A DNA stretch of 64,000 nt from JAODBQ01 sp047602055. Lineage in GTDB: Bacteria; Actinomycetota; Acidimicrobiia; Acidimicrobiales; Ilumatobacteraceae. This document shows positions 21,389 to 29,535 of this stretch, piece by piece. The notes beneath the pieces were generated by a model. It saw only the letters and a program-made list of their open reading frames with translations. It made no database searches and had not been told where the DNA came from. Within the stretch, counting starts at the first letter, position 1. Each line of letters starts with the position of its first letter. The stretch spans positions 2,542,001-2,606,000 of the forward strand of contig JASGIG010000001.1 in NCBI GenBank assembly GCA_047602055.1, given 5' to 3'. The translations under genes were made by a program, and so were the position numbers.

Positions 21389-22306
21389 TCAGCTCAGCCC
21401 GAGCCGCTGGTCCCACTCCACCGCGCCCCACTTGTCGGCGGCGGCGGTCAGCTCCTCGATCGACCAGCGGTGGTCGACCTCGATCTTGTCGACCATCGTG
21501 TACGGCTGGAACAGGTGCACCTCGCCGCCGTAGACGAAGAACACCTTGCCGCCGATCGGGCAGCCTGCCGTCGCCAGGTAGGCGGCGAACGGCGAGATGT
21601 TGCCCGGGTCGAACTTGTCGAACCCGGTCTTCGCAGCCGCCTCGGCGCGGGCCGCGTTGCGCTCCTCGGCGTCGGGCACCGTCGCCGTCAGCCGGGTGCG
21701 CGCCGCCGGGCAGATCGCGTTGACCCGCACGCCGTAGCGCGACAGCTCCTTCTGGGCGATCTCGGTCATCGTGGCGATGCCGGTCTTGGCCGCGCCGTAG
21801 TTGACCTGGCCGGCGTTGCTCAGCAGGCCCGACGTCGAGCTGGTGTTGATCACCGAGGCCTGCACCGTCTCGCCGGCCTTGGACCGCTCCCGCCAGTACA
21901 CGGCGGCCCACTTGAGCGGCAGGAAGTGACCGCGGAGGTGGACGCGGATCACCGCGTCCCACTCCGCCTCCGTCATGTTGGCGATCATCCGGTCGCGCAG
22001 GATCCCGGCGTTGTTGACGAGCACGTCGAGCGTGCCGAAGCGCTCGATCGCCGCGTTGATCAGCCGCTGCGAGCCCTCCCAGTCGGCGACGTCGTCGCCG
22101 TTGGCGATCGCCTCGCCGCCGAGCGCCTCGATCTCGGCGACCACCTGCTGCGCAGGCGTGGCGTCGGCGCCGACACCGTCACCCGTGCCCCCGAGATCGT
22201 TGACGACGACCTTGGCGCCCTCGCGGGCGAACAGCAGCGCGTGCTCACGGCCGATGCCGCGTCCTGCGCCGGTGATGACCGCGACCCGTCCGTCCAGTGC
22301 TCCCAT
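21389..22306 (-). CDS. Short-chain dehydrogenase, HSD17B4 type, paralogue of 20150-21022
   Basis: 305 residues. GAGRGIGREHALLFAREGAK, VNNAGILRDRMIANMTEAEW and NTSSTSGLLSNAGQVNYGAA closely follow the neighbouring plus-strand SDR, so the two are paralogues facing each other tail to tail. It is about 15 residues longer at the C-terminus. It is followed on the genome, and preceded in transcription, by an SCP2 sterol-carrier gene. In eukaryotic MFE-2 these two activities are domains of one polypeptide, which supports a role in acyl-CoA or steroid side-chain beta-oxidation. Confidence 0.88.
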   Translation of the reverse strand: MGALDGRVAVITGAGRGIGREHALLFAREGAKVVVNDLGGTGDGVGADATPAQQVVAEIEALGGEAIANGDDVADWEGSQRLINAAIERFGTLDVLVNNAGILRDRMIANMTEAEWDAVIRVHLRGHFLPLKWAAVYWRERSKAGETVQASVINTSSTSGLLSNAGQVNYGAAKTGIATMTEIAQKELSRYGVRVNAICPAARTRLTATVPDAEERNAARAEAAAKTGFDKFDPGNISPFAAYLATAGCPIGGKVFFVYGGEVHLFQPYTMVDKIEVDHRWSIEELTAAADKWGAVEWDQRLGLS

Positions 22307-22334
22307 GTGTCCGACTCCTTTCGGCGACGCCCGC

Positions 22335-22745
22335 TCAGGCGATCGTCATGTCCTTGATCTCCGTGGCGATCTGCTTGGCCGTGCCGTCCTGGGGCATCGA
22401 CGTCTGCAGCGCCATCATCTTCATCATGTCGCCCTGGACCTTGATCTTGCCGCTCATGAACGCCTGCATCCCGGCCGCCTGGTCCTGCTCGACGAAGATC
22501 TTGTGCGCCGTGGCGTAGTCGGTGGTCACCGTCAGGTCGGCGCCCTCCAGTTCGCCGCTGCCCATCACGACGTCACCCGAGGACGTGTCCAGATAGGTGT
22601 TCAGCGTGCCCCCGCCGAACGGGGCGTCGGTGATCACCTGGTTCATCCGGATGCTCGTGGTGACCTTCGCCGACTCGGCGGCGTACTTCTCTCGGATCGC
22701 CTTGGCGGCGTCCATCCACTCCGGCGACAGGAACTGATGCGGCAT
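22335..22745 (-). CDS. SCP2 sterol-carrier domain protein
   Basis: 136 residues starting MPHQFLSPEWMDAAKAIREK. The C-terminal part (VTTDYATAHKIFVEQDQAA, MQAFMSGKIKVQGDMMKMM) is the SCP2 signature in which the SGKIKVxGD segment forms part of the lipid pocket. It probably presents acyl-CoA or sterol ligands. It lies 28 bp upstream of the SDR on the same strand and 6 bp downstream of the frameshifted membrane gene, so the three may form one operon. Confidence 0.87.
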   Translation of the reverse strand: MPHQFLSPEWMDAAKAIREKYAAESAKVTTSIRMNQVITDAPFGGGTLNTYLDTSSGDVVMGSGELEGADLTVTTDYATAHKIFVEQDQAAGMQAFMSGKIKVQGDMMKMMALQTSMPQDGTAKQIATEIKDMTIA

Positions 22746-22751
22746 GAGCCG

Positions 22752-23914
22752 TCAACGTAGCGCGGGGTCCGCGCCCGGCACCGTCCGGCGGCGAGCGACG
22801 AGGCGCACCGCCAGCGCCTGGCGGATCTGTGGGGCGATGTCGTCACGGAACGCGTCCTGGTAGGAGCCGTCGGTGGCCAGGACGACCGTGAAGTACATGC
22901 CGCTGAACGCCCCGAGGAACGCGGCGACGCGCAGCAGTGGCTCGGTGAGCACGAGCCGCTGACGGCCGATGTGGAATGTGATCAGCTCGCCGATGTCCGC
23001 CGTGCCGAGCCACGACGTGGTCGTCGCCGGGGTGATCGAGAACACGCCGAAGACGACGAAGAACACGGTCAGCAGCACGGCGACGGCGGTGATCTGCAGG
23101 CCCTGGCCGACGAGGCTGACCAGCGCGAGGTTGACCCGTTCACGGTTGCCGAGCGGCGGTGCAGCCGGCTCGCCGGTGACGGGCAGCGGCGCGTCGGCCA
23201 GCGGCGTGCCGGCGAGCAGCGCGTCGACGTCGGCCCAGCTGTCGAAGCGGCCGAGGTCGGCGGCGACGTGCGGCAGGCGGGAGATCACGAACAGCGCACC
23301 GAGGACGAAGAAGATCGTCATCGAGGCGACGAACCCGAAGCCTTTGAGCGTGGCGGCCATCTGCCACACGTCGGCGTTGATGAACAGGAACATCGTGAAC
23401 AGCAGCAACAGCGGCAGGCCGCGGGCGACGATCCGGCCGAGCGCGCCGAGCTGCGCGCGGCGCGGCGGGCCGCCCACATCGCCAGCGGGATCAGGCCGTA
23501 GCTGGTGACGACGTAGATCACCGCGAGCACGCCGAGCCCTTCGAGGATCGCGTACAGCGCGTCGTCCCACTGCTCGAAGATCAGCGACGGCAGCGCCGGG
23601 CCGATCACGAACCCGGCCAGCTCCGGGGCGCCGATCGACCGCGGCACGGCGAGCAGCGGCCGGCGGGCGACCGCGTTGGTGACGATCACGACCGCGGCGA
23701 GCACGGCGAGGATCACGACGGTGGCCAGCAGGTTGCGACCGACGCTCCAGTGGCGGGTGTCCAGTGCCAGGAACCCGCCGGCGAGGTAGGCGATCAGCAG
23801 CACCAGCCATGCCCGGCGCCAGATGCCGGTGCGCGCCCGATAGCCGGCGATCAGGTGGGGCACGCCGCGCTCGACGAACCAGCGGTCGACCGGGTTGTCC
23901 GCCGCCTCGGGCAT
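22752..23914 (-). pseudogene. Polytopic membrane protein, frameshifted
   Basis: The first frame, from ATG 23914, reads MPEAADNPVDRWFVERGVPH and includes helices around AWLVLLIAYLAGGFLALDT, LLATVVILAVLAAVVIVTN and VLAVIYVVTSYGLIPLAMW. It turns to arginine/cysteine-rich nonsense at about 23460. The second frame takes over with AQLGALGRIVARGLPLLLLF, MTIFFVLGALFVISRLPHVA and ITAVAVLLTVFFVVFGVFSI and ends at 22752. The break lies in gctgcgcgcggcgcggcggg (23451-23470), where an extra CG or a missing base would explain it. Together it is about 390 residues with 7-8 helices. The family was not recognised. Confidence 0.7.
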
Positions 23915-24015
23915 CCGCCGATCCTCGCACGGCGCCCCACGTCGGCGACGCTGCGTGTTGAACAATGCGTCAATCCGGGTGCGTGGACGGGACGCTGGCG
24001 ATAACGATGGACCCG

Positions 24016-25572
24016 ATGGCTCGCATCCTGGTCACCGAGGAGATCGCCGACGGCGGTCTCGACCGACTCCGCGCCGCCGGCCACGAGGTCGACGTGCAGC
24101 TCGACCTGTCACAGCTGCTGACGTCCGTGGCCGGCGCCCATGCCCTGATCATCCGCTCCGCCACCCAGGTCACCGCCGAGGTCCTCGAGGCCGGGCGCGA
24201 CCTGATGGTCGTCGGCCGTGCCGGGATCGGCCTTGACAACGTCGACGTCGAGGCGGCCACCCGCCGCGGCGTGATGGTCGTCAACGCCCCGCAGAGCAAC
24301 ATCATCTCGGCCGCCGAGCACACGATGGCCCTGTTGCTGGCCCAGGCCCGCAACGTGCCCCAGGCCCATGCCGCGCTCGTCGCCGGCCGCTGGGAGCGCA
24401 GCCGCTGGGAGGGCGTCGAGCTGGCCGACAAGGTGCTCGCCGTGATCGGCCTCGGCCGGATCGGCAAGCTCGTCGCCGACCGCGCCAAGGCGTTCGGGAT
24501 GCACGTCATCGCCTACGACCCCTTCGTCGCCGCCGACCGTGCCCGGCAGATGGGCGTCGAGCTGGTCTCGCTGGACCAAGCCGTCGCCGATGCCGACTTC
24601 CTGACGATCCACCTGCCGAAGAACAAGGAGACCACCGGGCTGATCAACCGGGACCTGCTGCTCAAGGCCAAGCCGACGCTGCGGGTGATCAACGTCGCCC
24701 GCGGGGGCATCGTCGCCGAGCAGGACCTCGCCGACGCGGTGCGCGACGGCGTGATCGCCGGGGCCGCGCTCGACGTGTTCGCCACCGAGCCGACGACGTC
24801 GTCGCCGCTGTTCGAGCTGGACAGCATCGTCGTCACCCCGCACCTCGGGGCGTCGACCCGTGAGGCGCAGGACAAGGCCGGCGACACGATCGCCGACATG
24901 GTCCAGCTCGCGCTCGCCGGGGAGTTCGTCCCGTTCGCCGTCAACGTCAACGCCGCCGAGGCCAACGAGACGTTGCGGCCGTTCCTGCCGTTGGCCGAGC
25001 GGCTCGGCCGGCTGTTCTCCTCGCTGGCGTCGGCGCCCGAGACGCTCGAGGTCGTCGCCGAGGGCGACATCGCCGGCTACGACACCCGCATCCTCACGCT
25101 CGCCGCGCTCAAGGGCTTCTTCAGCGGGTCGAGCGACGAGACGGTCACCTACGTCAACGCCCCGCAGCTGGCCCGCGACCGTGGCGTCGACGTGCGCGAG
25201 TCCAGCTCGGCGACGTCCCCGGACTTCGTCAACCTCGTCACGCTGCGCGGCGGCGGCCGCCAGCTCGCCGGAACGCTGGTGGGCCGGCGTGGCGAGCAGC
25301 GGCTCGTGCTGATCGACGAGCACCGCGTCGACGTCCCCCCGAGCGACGACATGCTGATGGTCAAGAACGACGACCGGCCCGGCGTGATCGGCCTCGTCGG
25401 CACGACGCTCGGCGACGCCGGCGTGAACATCGCTGACATGGACGTCGGCCGGACGAAGGTCAGTGGCACCGCGGTGATGCTGATCGCCCCGACGGTCGCT
25501 GTGCCCGACGACGTGCTCGCCGCCCTGCGCGCCGCCCCCGGCATCATCTCCGTCGACCAACTGACGGGCTGA
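24016..25572 (+). CDS. serA: D-3-phosphoglycerate dehydrogenase
   Basis: 518 residues of the long actinobacterial type. The N-terminal domain begins MARILVTEEIADGGLDRLRA. The NAD-binding core has VIGLGRIGKLVADRAKAFGM and INVARGGIVAEQDL, and the catalytic His is in TPHLGASTREAQ. An intervening allosteric substrate-binding domain follows, then a C-terminal ACT domain (MLMVKNDDRPGVIGLVGTTL). It catalyses the first step of serine synthesis, with feedback inhibition by serine through the ACT domain as known in the family. ATG 24007 is an equally possible start, three codons earlier. Confidence 0.95.
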   Translation: MARILVTEEIADGGLDRLRAAGHEVDVQLDLSQLLTSVAGAHALIIRSATQVTAEVLEAGRDLMVVGRAGIGLDNVDVEAATRRGVMVVNAPQSNIISAAEHTMALLLAQARNVPQAHAALVAGRWERSRWEGVELADKVLAVIGLGRIGKLVADRAKAFGMHVIAYDPFVAADRARQMGVELVSLDQAVADADFLTIHLPKNKETTGLINRDLLLKAKPTLRVINVARGGIVAEQDLADAVRDGVIAGAALDVFATEPTTSSPLFELDSIVVTPHLGASTREAQDKAGDTIADMVQLALAGEFVPFAVNVNAAEANETLRPFLPLAERLGRLFSSLASAPETLEVVAEGDIAGYDTRILTLAALKGFFSGSSDETVTYVNAPQLARDRGVDVRESSSATSPDFVNLVTLRGGGRQLAGTLVGRRGEQRLVLIDEHRVDVPPSDDMLMVKNDDRPGVIGLVGTTLGDAGVNIADMDVGRTKVSGTAVMLIAPTVAVPDDVLAALRAAPGIISVDQLTG

Positions 25573-25580
25573 GCCGTCAC

Positions 25581-25650
25581 GTTCGTGCTCCGGTCGCGGC
25601 CGAGCCGCTCCCTGCGCCTGCCGTGCTCGCCGCCTCCGCTTCGCTTCGGT
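25581..25650 (-). repeat. Interspersed repeat F, copy 1
   Basis: On the minus strand it reads gaagcgaagcggaggcggcg, then agcacggcaggcgcagggag and cgaccggagcacgaac. The same series occurs on the plus strand at 34264-34338, and a partial copy is at 58283-58335. It directly follows serA. Confidence 0.65.
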
Positions 25651-25725
25651 GCTCGCCGCACCTCGAGCCGGTGCTGACGTCACCGACCCTGGTGGGTGGA
25701 CCCTGCGCCCCGAGCACCCCGGGCT

Positions 25726-25905
25726 GATCCGTCGTCGGGGTCGGAGCTTGACGCCGGATCGGGTGCCGCCGGTGTCGGTGGGCGCTGGGGCCTTGGCCGG
25801 GGAACGGTCGGGCGCGCCGGGTGGCCGGTGGTGTGAACTTGACGCCGGATCCGGCCGATGGAGTGTGCTTCGTCGTCAGGGTCGGAGCTTGACGCCGAAT
25901 CGAGC
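25726..25905. repeat. Three direct repeats with core gcttgacgccggatc
   Basis: The segment gtcggagcttgacgccg occurs near 25738 and near 25881, and a variant gtgaacttgacgccggatcc near 25834. The first and third copies also share preceding gtcgtc(g/a)ggg. Spacing is about 95 and 45 bp. It lies between serA and the prmA stop with no gene. Confidence 0.6.
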
Positions 25906-25920
25906 TACGCCGGCGCGCCG

Positions 25921-26724
25921 TCAGCGGGTGAGGACGGCGGTGGCCCACTCGCCGACGAGGTGGCGCTCGACGACCCGCAGCTGGCCGAGGAATTCGGCGA
26001 TCTGGTCGACCTGGCCGGGGGTGATGCCGCTGACGGCGAGCCAACCGGCGGGGGAGAGATGGCCGACGAGTGTGCCGGCGATGTCGACGACGACGGCGCG
26101 CCCGACGTTGGCGACGATCACGTCGAACGGGCCGGCGAGCTGATCAACGGGCGTCGTGGTGGCGTCGACGCGATCGGCGAGCCCGTTGATCGCCGCGTTG
26201 CGCCGGGTGGCCTCGACCGCCGACGGCTTGAGGTCCATCGCGGTGACGTGACCGGCGCCCACGGCCAGCGCGGCGAGTCCGAGAACGCCGCTGCCGCAGC
26301 CGACGTCGAGCACCCGCTCGCGGCCGCGCAGGCGACGAAGCAGTGCGTCGAGCAACATGCGCGTGGTCGGGTGGGCGCCGTTGCCGAACCCGCCGGGGCC
26401 GAGCTCGATCAGGTGCTCGATCCGCCGACGAGGATGCTCCGACCAGGCGACGCAGATGCCCAGCCGTTCGCCGATCATCACCGGCTCGGTGTCGCGCGAC
26501 CACGCGGTCAACTGCGCGCCGCCGTCCGGGCGCACGACGGCGATCCCGCCCTCGGCCTGCAGTTCGGCGGCGAGGCGATGCGCGTCGTGCGGATCGGCGA
26601 CGCCGGCGAGCAGCAGGCGCCGCTGCGATCCGGGAGCGACCACCTCGACGTCCGTCACCCCGGCGGCGAGCAGCCGCCGGCGAGCGCGTTCGACATCGTC
26701 AGGTGTGGTGGCGACGACGAGCAC
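25921..26724 (-). CDS. prmA: Ribosomal protein L11 methyltransferase-like protein
   Basis: 267 residues from GTG 26724. The PrmA hallmark IELGPGGFGNGAHPTTRMLL precedes the SAM-binding motif VLDVGCGSGVLGLAALAVGA and VIVANVGRAVVVDIAG. The N-terminal alpha/beta domain is short and has no clear L11-recognition motif, so the substrate is less certain than the fold. The frame stays open a further 1 kb upstream into tandem repeats, but that extension is arginine-rich and not family-like. Part of the 5' end (26710-26752) is duplicated at 26958-27000. Confidence 0.8.
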   Translation of the reverse strand: MLVVATTPDDVERARRRLLAAGVTDVEVVAPGSQRRLLLAGVADPHDAHRLAAELQAEGGIAVVRPDGGAQLTAWSRDTEPVMIGERLGICVAWSEHPRRRIEHLIELGPGGFGNGAHPTTRMLLDALLRRLRGRERVLDVGCGSGVLGLAALAVGAGHVTAMDLKPSAVEATRRNAAINGLADRVDATTTPVDQLAGPFDVIVANVGRAVVVDIAGTLVGHLSPAGWLAVSGITPGQVDQIAEFLGQLRVVERHLVGEWATAVLTR

Positions 26725-27000
26725 GCCGCCAGGTTGCCAGGCGCTCGTGTCGGCGGCAGCGCCGGCGCGGGGTGGGCTGGGCGCCGAAGGTGGCGTCTGG
26801 CGCTGACTTGGGTGCCTGCGGCGCGATAGGTGGCGTCGGTGCGTTCGACGGGCGCGGCGCTCTCGGCGTGTCGTTGGGATCGTTGGCGTCGGGCGAGCAG
26901 CGGGCGGTGCGGCGGTCGTCTCGATGTCAGGTGCGTGTCGACGTCGTCGGACAACGCGGCGACGACGAGCATGCCGCCAGGTTGCCGGGTGCTCGTGTCG
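26710..27000. repeat. 43-bp direct duplication of the prmA 5' region
   Basis: 26710-26752 and 26958-27000 match at about 40 of 43 positions (core ggttgcc, gctcgtgtcg). Read on minus, the second copy gives QPGGMLVVAALSDDVD next to QPGGVLVVATTPDDVE in prmA, so a piece of the gene start has been copied 248 bp upstream. Confidence 0.7.
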
Positions 27001-27229
27001 AGCGGAGCGCCGAAGGCGGTGTCGAGGCCAGCCTGAGCCCGCGATGAGATCGGGAGGGCGGTGGTAGCCGCCGGAGTGCCGGCTCGAAGAGGGGTTCGGG
27101 TGTCGACCCGACCGACCGCGGTGTCGTCGCTGACGCAGGGTCGGTCGGGGGTGGGTCGGGCAGCAACCGTGGCGCAGGTGCGACGCTGGCCGGAGCGGTG
27201 CGATCGGCGGTGCAGGGGTCGGTCGCGGG

Positions 27230-27751
27230 GTGTGGGAGGCTCGGAGGATGCTGCGACGCCGTGCCCGCTGGGCTGCCCGGACGACGACGAGTCCGGCGCC
27301 TGTCGGCGGAGCCGTCGCCACCGCCGTGACAGACGGAGCAGTTGACGGCGTCAGGTCCGCCCGCGCGTCGTCGACTGGACCGGCGGTGTCCGCGAGCCGA
27401 ACGGTGTCGGGCAGCGTCACGGTTGCCGGCAGCTCGTCGGTTGCAGGCTCCGTCGCGGTGGCCGGCAGTGTCGCCACGGCAGGCTCCGTCGCGGTCGCCG
27501 GCAGCGCAGCGACGTCCGGCTCGGTTGCCGTCGCTGGGAGCATCGCCACCACCGGGAGCGCCGGCGTCGCCGGCAGCGTGCTCACCGTGCTCGGTGCCGG
27601 CATCCGCAGCTGCGTCGCCACGCTGCTGTGCCTGCGCTGCCGGCGTTGCATCGCCTGCGTGGCGTGCGTCGACTGCATCGGCTGCGTTGGTTGCTTCGGC
27701 TGTGTCGGCCTGGTCGGGGCCGTCGGCCAACGCAACGTCCGCGCCGCCTGA
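27230..27751 (+). CDS. Doubtful repetitive ORF, Gly/Ala/Ser/Val then Cys-rich
   Basis: 173 codons with GC-rich third positions. The middle is a repeat of the type SVAVAGSVATAG (12 residues), followed by a run with a cysteine every third residue (CIACVACVDCIGCVGCFGCV). The antiparallel minus frame has the same third-position bias, so codon usage does not choose the strand. No ribosome binding site or homologous domain is evident. It could be a surface or repeat protein, or simply expanded spacer DNA. Confidence 0.2.
   Translation: MWEARRMLRRRARWAARTTTSPAPVGGAVATAVTDGAVDGVRSARASSTGPAVSASRTVSGSVTVAGSSSVAGSVAVAGSVATAGSVAVAGSAATSGSVAVAGSIATTGSAGVAGSVLTVLGAGIRSCVATLLCLRCRRCIACVACVDCIGCVGCFGCVGLVGAVGQRNVRAA
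27403..27582. repeat. 36-nt tandem repeat, about five units
   Basis: Imperfect units of the form ggctccgtcgcggtsgccgg followed by cagygtcgcc and four variable bases run from about 27403 to 27582. The divergence between units shows the array is not recent. Confidence 0.7.
27630..27712. repeat. 9-nt tandem repeat
   Basis: Consecutive units such as gtcgactgc, atcggctgc, gttggttgc and ttcggctgt. On the plus strand each unit ends in a Cys codon; on minus they give glutamine/threonine-rich text. Confidence 0.55.
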
Positions 27752-27801
27752 CCGCACACCGCCACCGACCACCCCGCTCGCCAGTGCCCGGCGATCGCTG
27801 C

Positions 27802-27850
27802 TCGTGTCGCTCCGCTGACCGAAGAACGTTCGCTCAGCGGAGCGACACGA
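27802..27850. repeat. Palindrome, 18-bp arms
   Basis: tcgtgtcgctccgctgac at 27802-27819 pairs with ctcagcggagcgacacga at 27833-27850 (17 of 18). A degenerate second inverted copy follows at about 27873-27935 (gttcgtgtcgc ... gcgacatgaac). It precedes the pyrF stop from the other side and may act as a terminator. Its core resembles the palindrome at 3859-3907. Confidence 0.6.
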
Positions 27851-27938
27851 ACGTCGGTGAGTGGGCACGGCGTCTTGTTCGTGTCGCGGGGGTAGCGACG
27901 GGAAGTGTCGTCAGCGGCGCGACATGAACGAAGAGACG

Positions 27939-28778
27939 TCAGGGGACGAGCTGCGCGGCGGCGGACTTGATCGCCGCGGCGGTGCGCTCGGCCTCGGTGC
28001 GGGCGGCTTCGGCGAAGTCCGGGCCGTCGCTGGCGTGGAGGATCGCCCGCGACGAGCTCATCGCCATGCCGAAGCCGTCGGGGGTCGCGCCGGCCGCGAC
28101 GGACGCGGCGATGTCGCCGCCCTGGGCGCCGATGCCGGGGAGCAGGATCGGCAGGTCGCCGGCGAGCTCACGAACCGACGCCAGCTCACCCGGCCACGTG
28201 GCACCGACGACGAGGCCGCACTCGCCGTGGCGTGACCACTCGCCGGCGACGAGCTTGGCAACGTGCTGGTACAGCGGGCGGCCGCCCACGTCGAGGTCCT
28301 GCAGGTCGCCGCTGCCCGGGTTCGACGTGCGGCACAGCACGAAGATCCCGCAGCCGTCGTGGCGCAGGTACGGTTCGACGGTGTCGAAGCCGAGGTACGG
28401 GTTGACCGTGACGGCGTGGGCGCCGTAGCGGACGAACGCCTCGGTGGCGTAGTGCTCGGCCGTCGAGCCGATGTCACCACGCTTCGCGTCGAGCAGGACG
28501 AGCACGTCCGGATACGTCTCGCGGACATACCGGCACAGCCGCTCCAGCGACGGCTCGGCGCGCTGCGCGGCGAAGTGGGCGAACTGCGGCTTGAACGCGC
28601 ACACCAGGTCGGCCGTCGCATCGACGATCGCCTTGCAGAACGCGAACACCGGGTCGGCCTCGCCGTCGAGCACCGCCGGCAGGCGGCGCGCGTCGGGGTC
28701 GAGGCCGACGCACAGCATCGAGCCGGACGCGGTCCAGCCCCGGCGCAGCTGCTCGTACAGGCCCACGTGGGCGGTCAC
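27939..28778 (-). CDS. pyrF: Orotidine-5'-phosphate decarboxylase, mycobacterial-type
   Basis: 279 residues. The catalytic motif [17 protein letters not shown] with the Asp-Lys pair, [13 protein letters not shown] near the start and [11 protein letters not shown] near the end define the class 2 OMP decarboxylase of actinobacteria. It makes UMP in pyrimidine synthesis. GTG 28778 overlaps the ferredoxin stop by 4 bp, so the two are co-translated, although no metabolic link is obvious. Confidence 0.92.
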   Translation of the reverse strand: MTAHVGLYEQLRRGWTASGSMLCVGLDPDARRLPAVLDGEADPVFAFCKAIVDATADLVCAFKPQFAHFAAQRAEPSLERLCRYVRETYPDVLVLLDAKRGDIGSTAEHYATEAFVRYGAHAVTVNPYLGFDTVEPYLRHDGCGIFVLCRTSNPGSGDLQDLDVGGRPLYQHVAKLVAGEWSRHGECGLVVGATWPGELASVRELAGDLPILLPGIGAQGGDIAASVAAGATPDGFGMAMSSSRAILHASDGPDFAEAARTEAERTAAAIKSAAAQLVP

Positions 28779-28966
28779 TCCTCGAGCGAGATCGCCGCGG
28801 TGGGGCACAGGTCGGCGGCCTCACGGACCTTGTCGTGCAGCTCGGCCGGCGGCTCCTCATGGAGGATGTACAGGTAGCCGTCGCTGCGGACCTCGAACAC
28901 CTCGGGGCACACCTGCATGCACGAGCCGGTGGATGCGCACACGTCGAAATCGACCACGACCTTCAT
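28775..28966 (-). CDS. [3Fe-4S]-type ferredoxin
   Basis: 63 residues: [20 protein letters not shown] gives Cys 10, 16 and 20, and [11 protein letters not shown] supplies the last Cys-Pro. The second cluster position lacks a Cys, which is the [3Fe-4S] pattern of ferredoxins that serve cytochrome P450s and similar oxidoreductases. A good ribosome binding site (aaggggg) precedes ATG 28966. No P450 is present in the window, and its partner is unknown. Confidence 0.88.
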   Translation of the reverse strand: MKVVVDFDVCASTGSCMQVCPEVFEVRSDGYLYILHEEPPAELHDKVREAADLCPTAAISLEE

Positions 28967-28988
28967 CGTTCCCCCTTCGGGTCTCGGT

Positions 28989-29381
28989 TCACAGCTTGGC
29001 TCGGCGGAACCCGTCGGCCTCGGCGTCCTCCGGTGTGGCATAGCACCGCTCCGGTCTCGTCCGAGCATAGGAGCGGCCACCGGGGACGTGGAAGATCCCC
29101 GAGTCCAGGTTGAGCTTGACCGGATACCCCGGTGGGCATTCGCCGTCCACCGGTTCGACCCACGCGGCAGTGACGGCTGCCACGGCATCGGCGACCGCGG
29201 CCGTGCGCTCGACCGCCGCAGTCGCCACCGTCGGGGACGGGTCGCCGCGCAGGTTGACGTCGAGCGGTGGCCAGGCGGGTGCATCGCCGGTCGGCAGCGG
29301 GCGACGGCCGCGGGCGACGGCGAGGGTGACGACGGTGATCGCGACGAGCAGCAGCAGCCGGCGGATCACGCGCATCGGCAC
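28989..29381 (-). CDS. Secreted or membrane-anchored sunset-domain protein
   Basis: 130 residues. The basic N-terminus and hydrophobic helix (VIRRLLLLVAITVVTLAVA) look like a signal anchor. The C-terminal 50 residues (CPPGYPVKLNLDSGIFHVPG, then YARTRPERCYATPEDAEADG) match the sunset domain often found at the C-terminus of secreted nucleases and DUF proteins. No catalytic domain is present, so this is a stand-alone version. Ends 22 bp upstream of the ferredoxin start on the same strand. Confidence 0.75.
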   Translation of the reverse strand: MPMRVIRRLLLLVAITVVTLAVARGRRPLPTGDAPAWPPLDVNLRGDPSPTVATAAVERTAAVADAVAAVTAAWVEPVDGECPPGYPVKLNLDSGIFHVPGGRSYARTRPERCYATPEDAEADGFRRAKL

Positions 29382-29535
29382 TCGACGCTAGCCGCCGCCG
29401 GCGGACGCGGTCCGGGATGTGAAGCGCAGGTGGCACGAATCCCGACCCGCGTCTGGAGCGTCGGTGGTTTCCGGCGCGTGAACTCTCCGTCGGCACGCGG
29501 CGCCGTCCCCGGCGCACCGCGTATCGTGCGCGGCG

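Larger units (their letters stand above)
26725..27938. other. 1.2-kb repeat-rich region without a confident gene
   Basis: Between prmA and pyrF all six frames contain long open stretches, but they are arginine-rich or repetitive. The region holds the prmA-derived duplication, a 36-nt tandem repeat, a 9-nt cysteine-codon repeat and a palindrome. None of the frames resembles a known family. It may be an eroded gene or repeat-expanded spacer. Confidence 0.5.

Noticed and set aside
27403..27582. Tandem array as a CRISPR or minisatellite marker gene
   Set aside because: Units are contiguous without spacers and diverged; treated as a tandem repeat of unknown coding status.
26725..27765. N-terminal extension of PrmA to 614 residues
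   Set aside because: Mostly arginine-rich text and translated tandem repeats; PrmA homology begins at about 26724.
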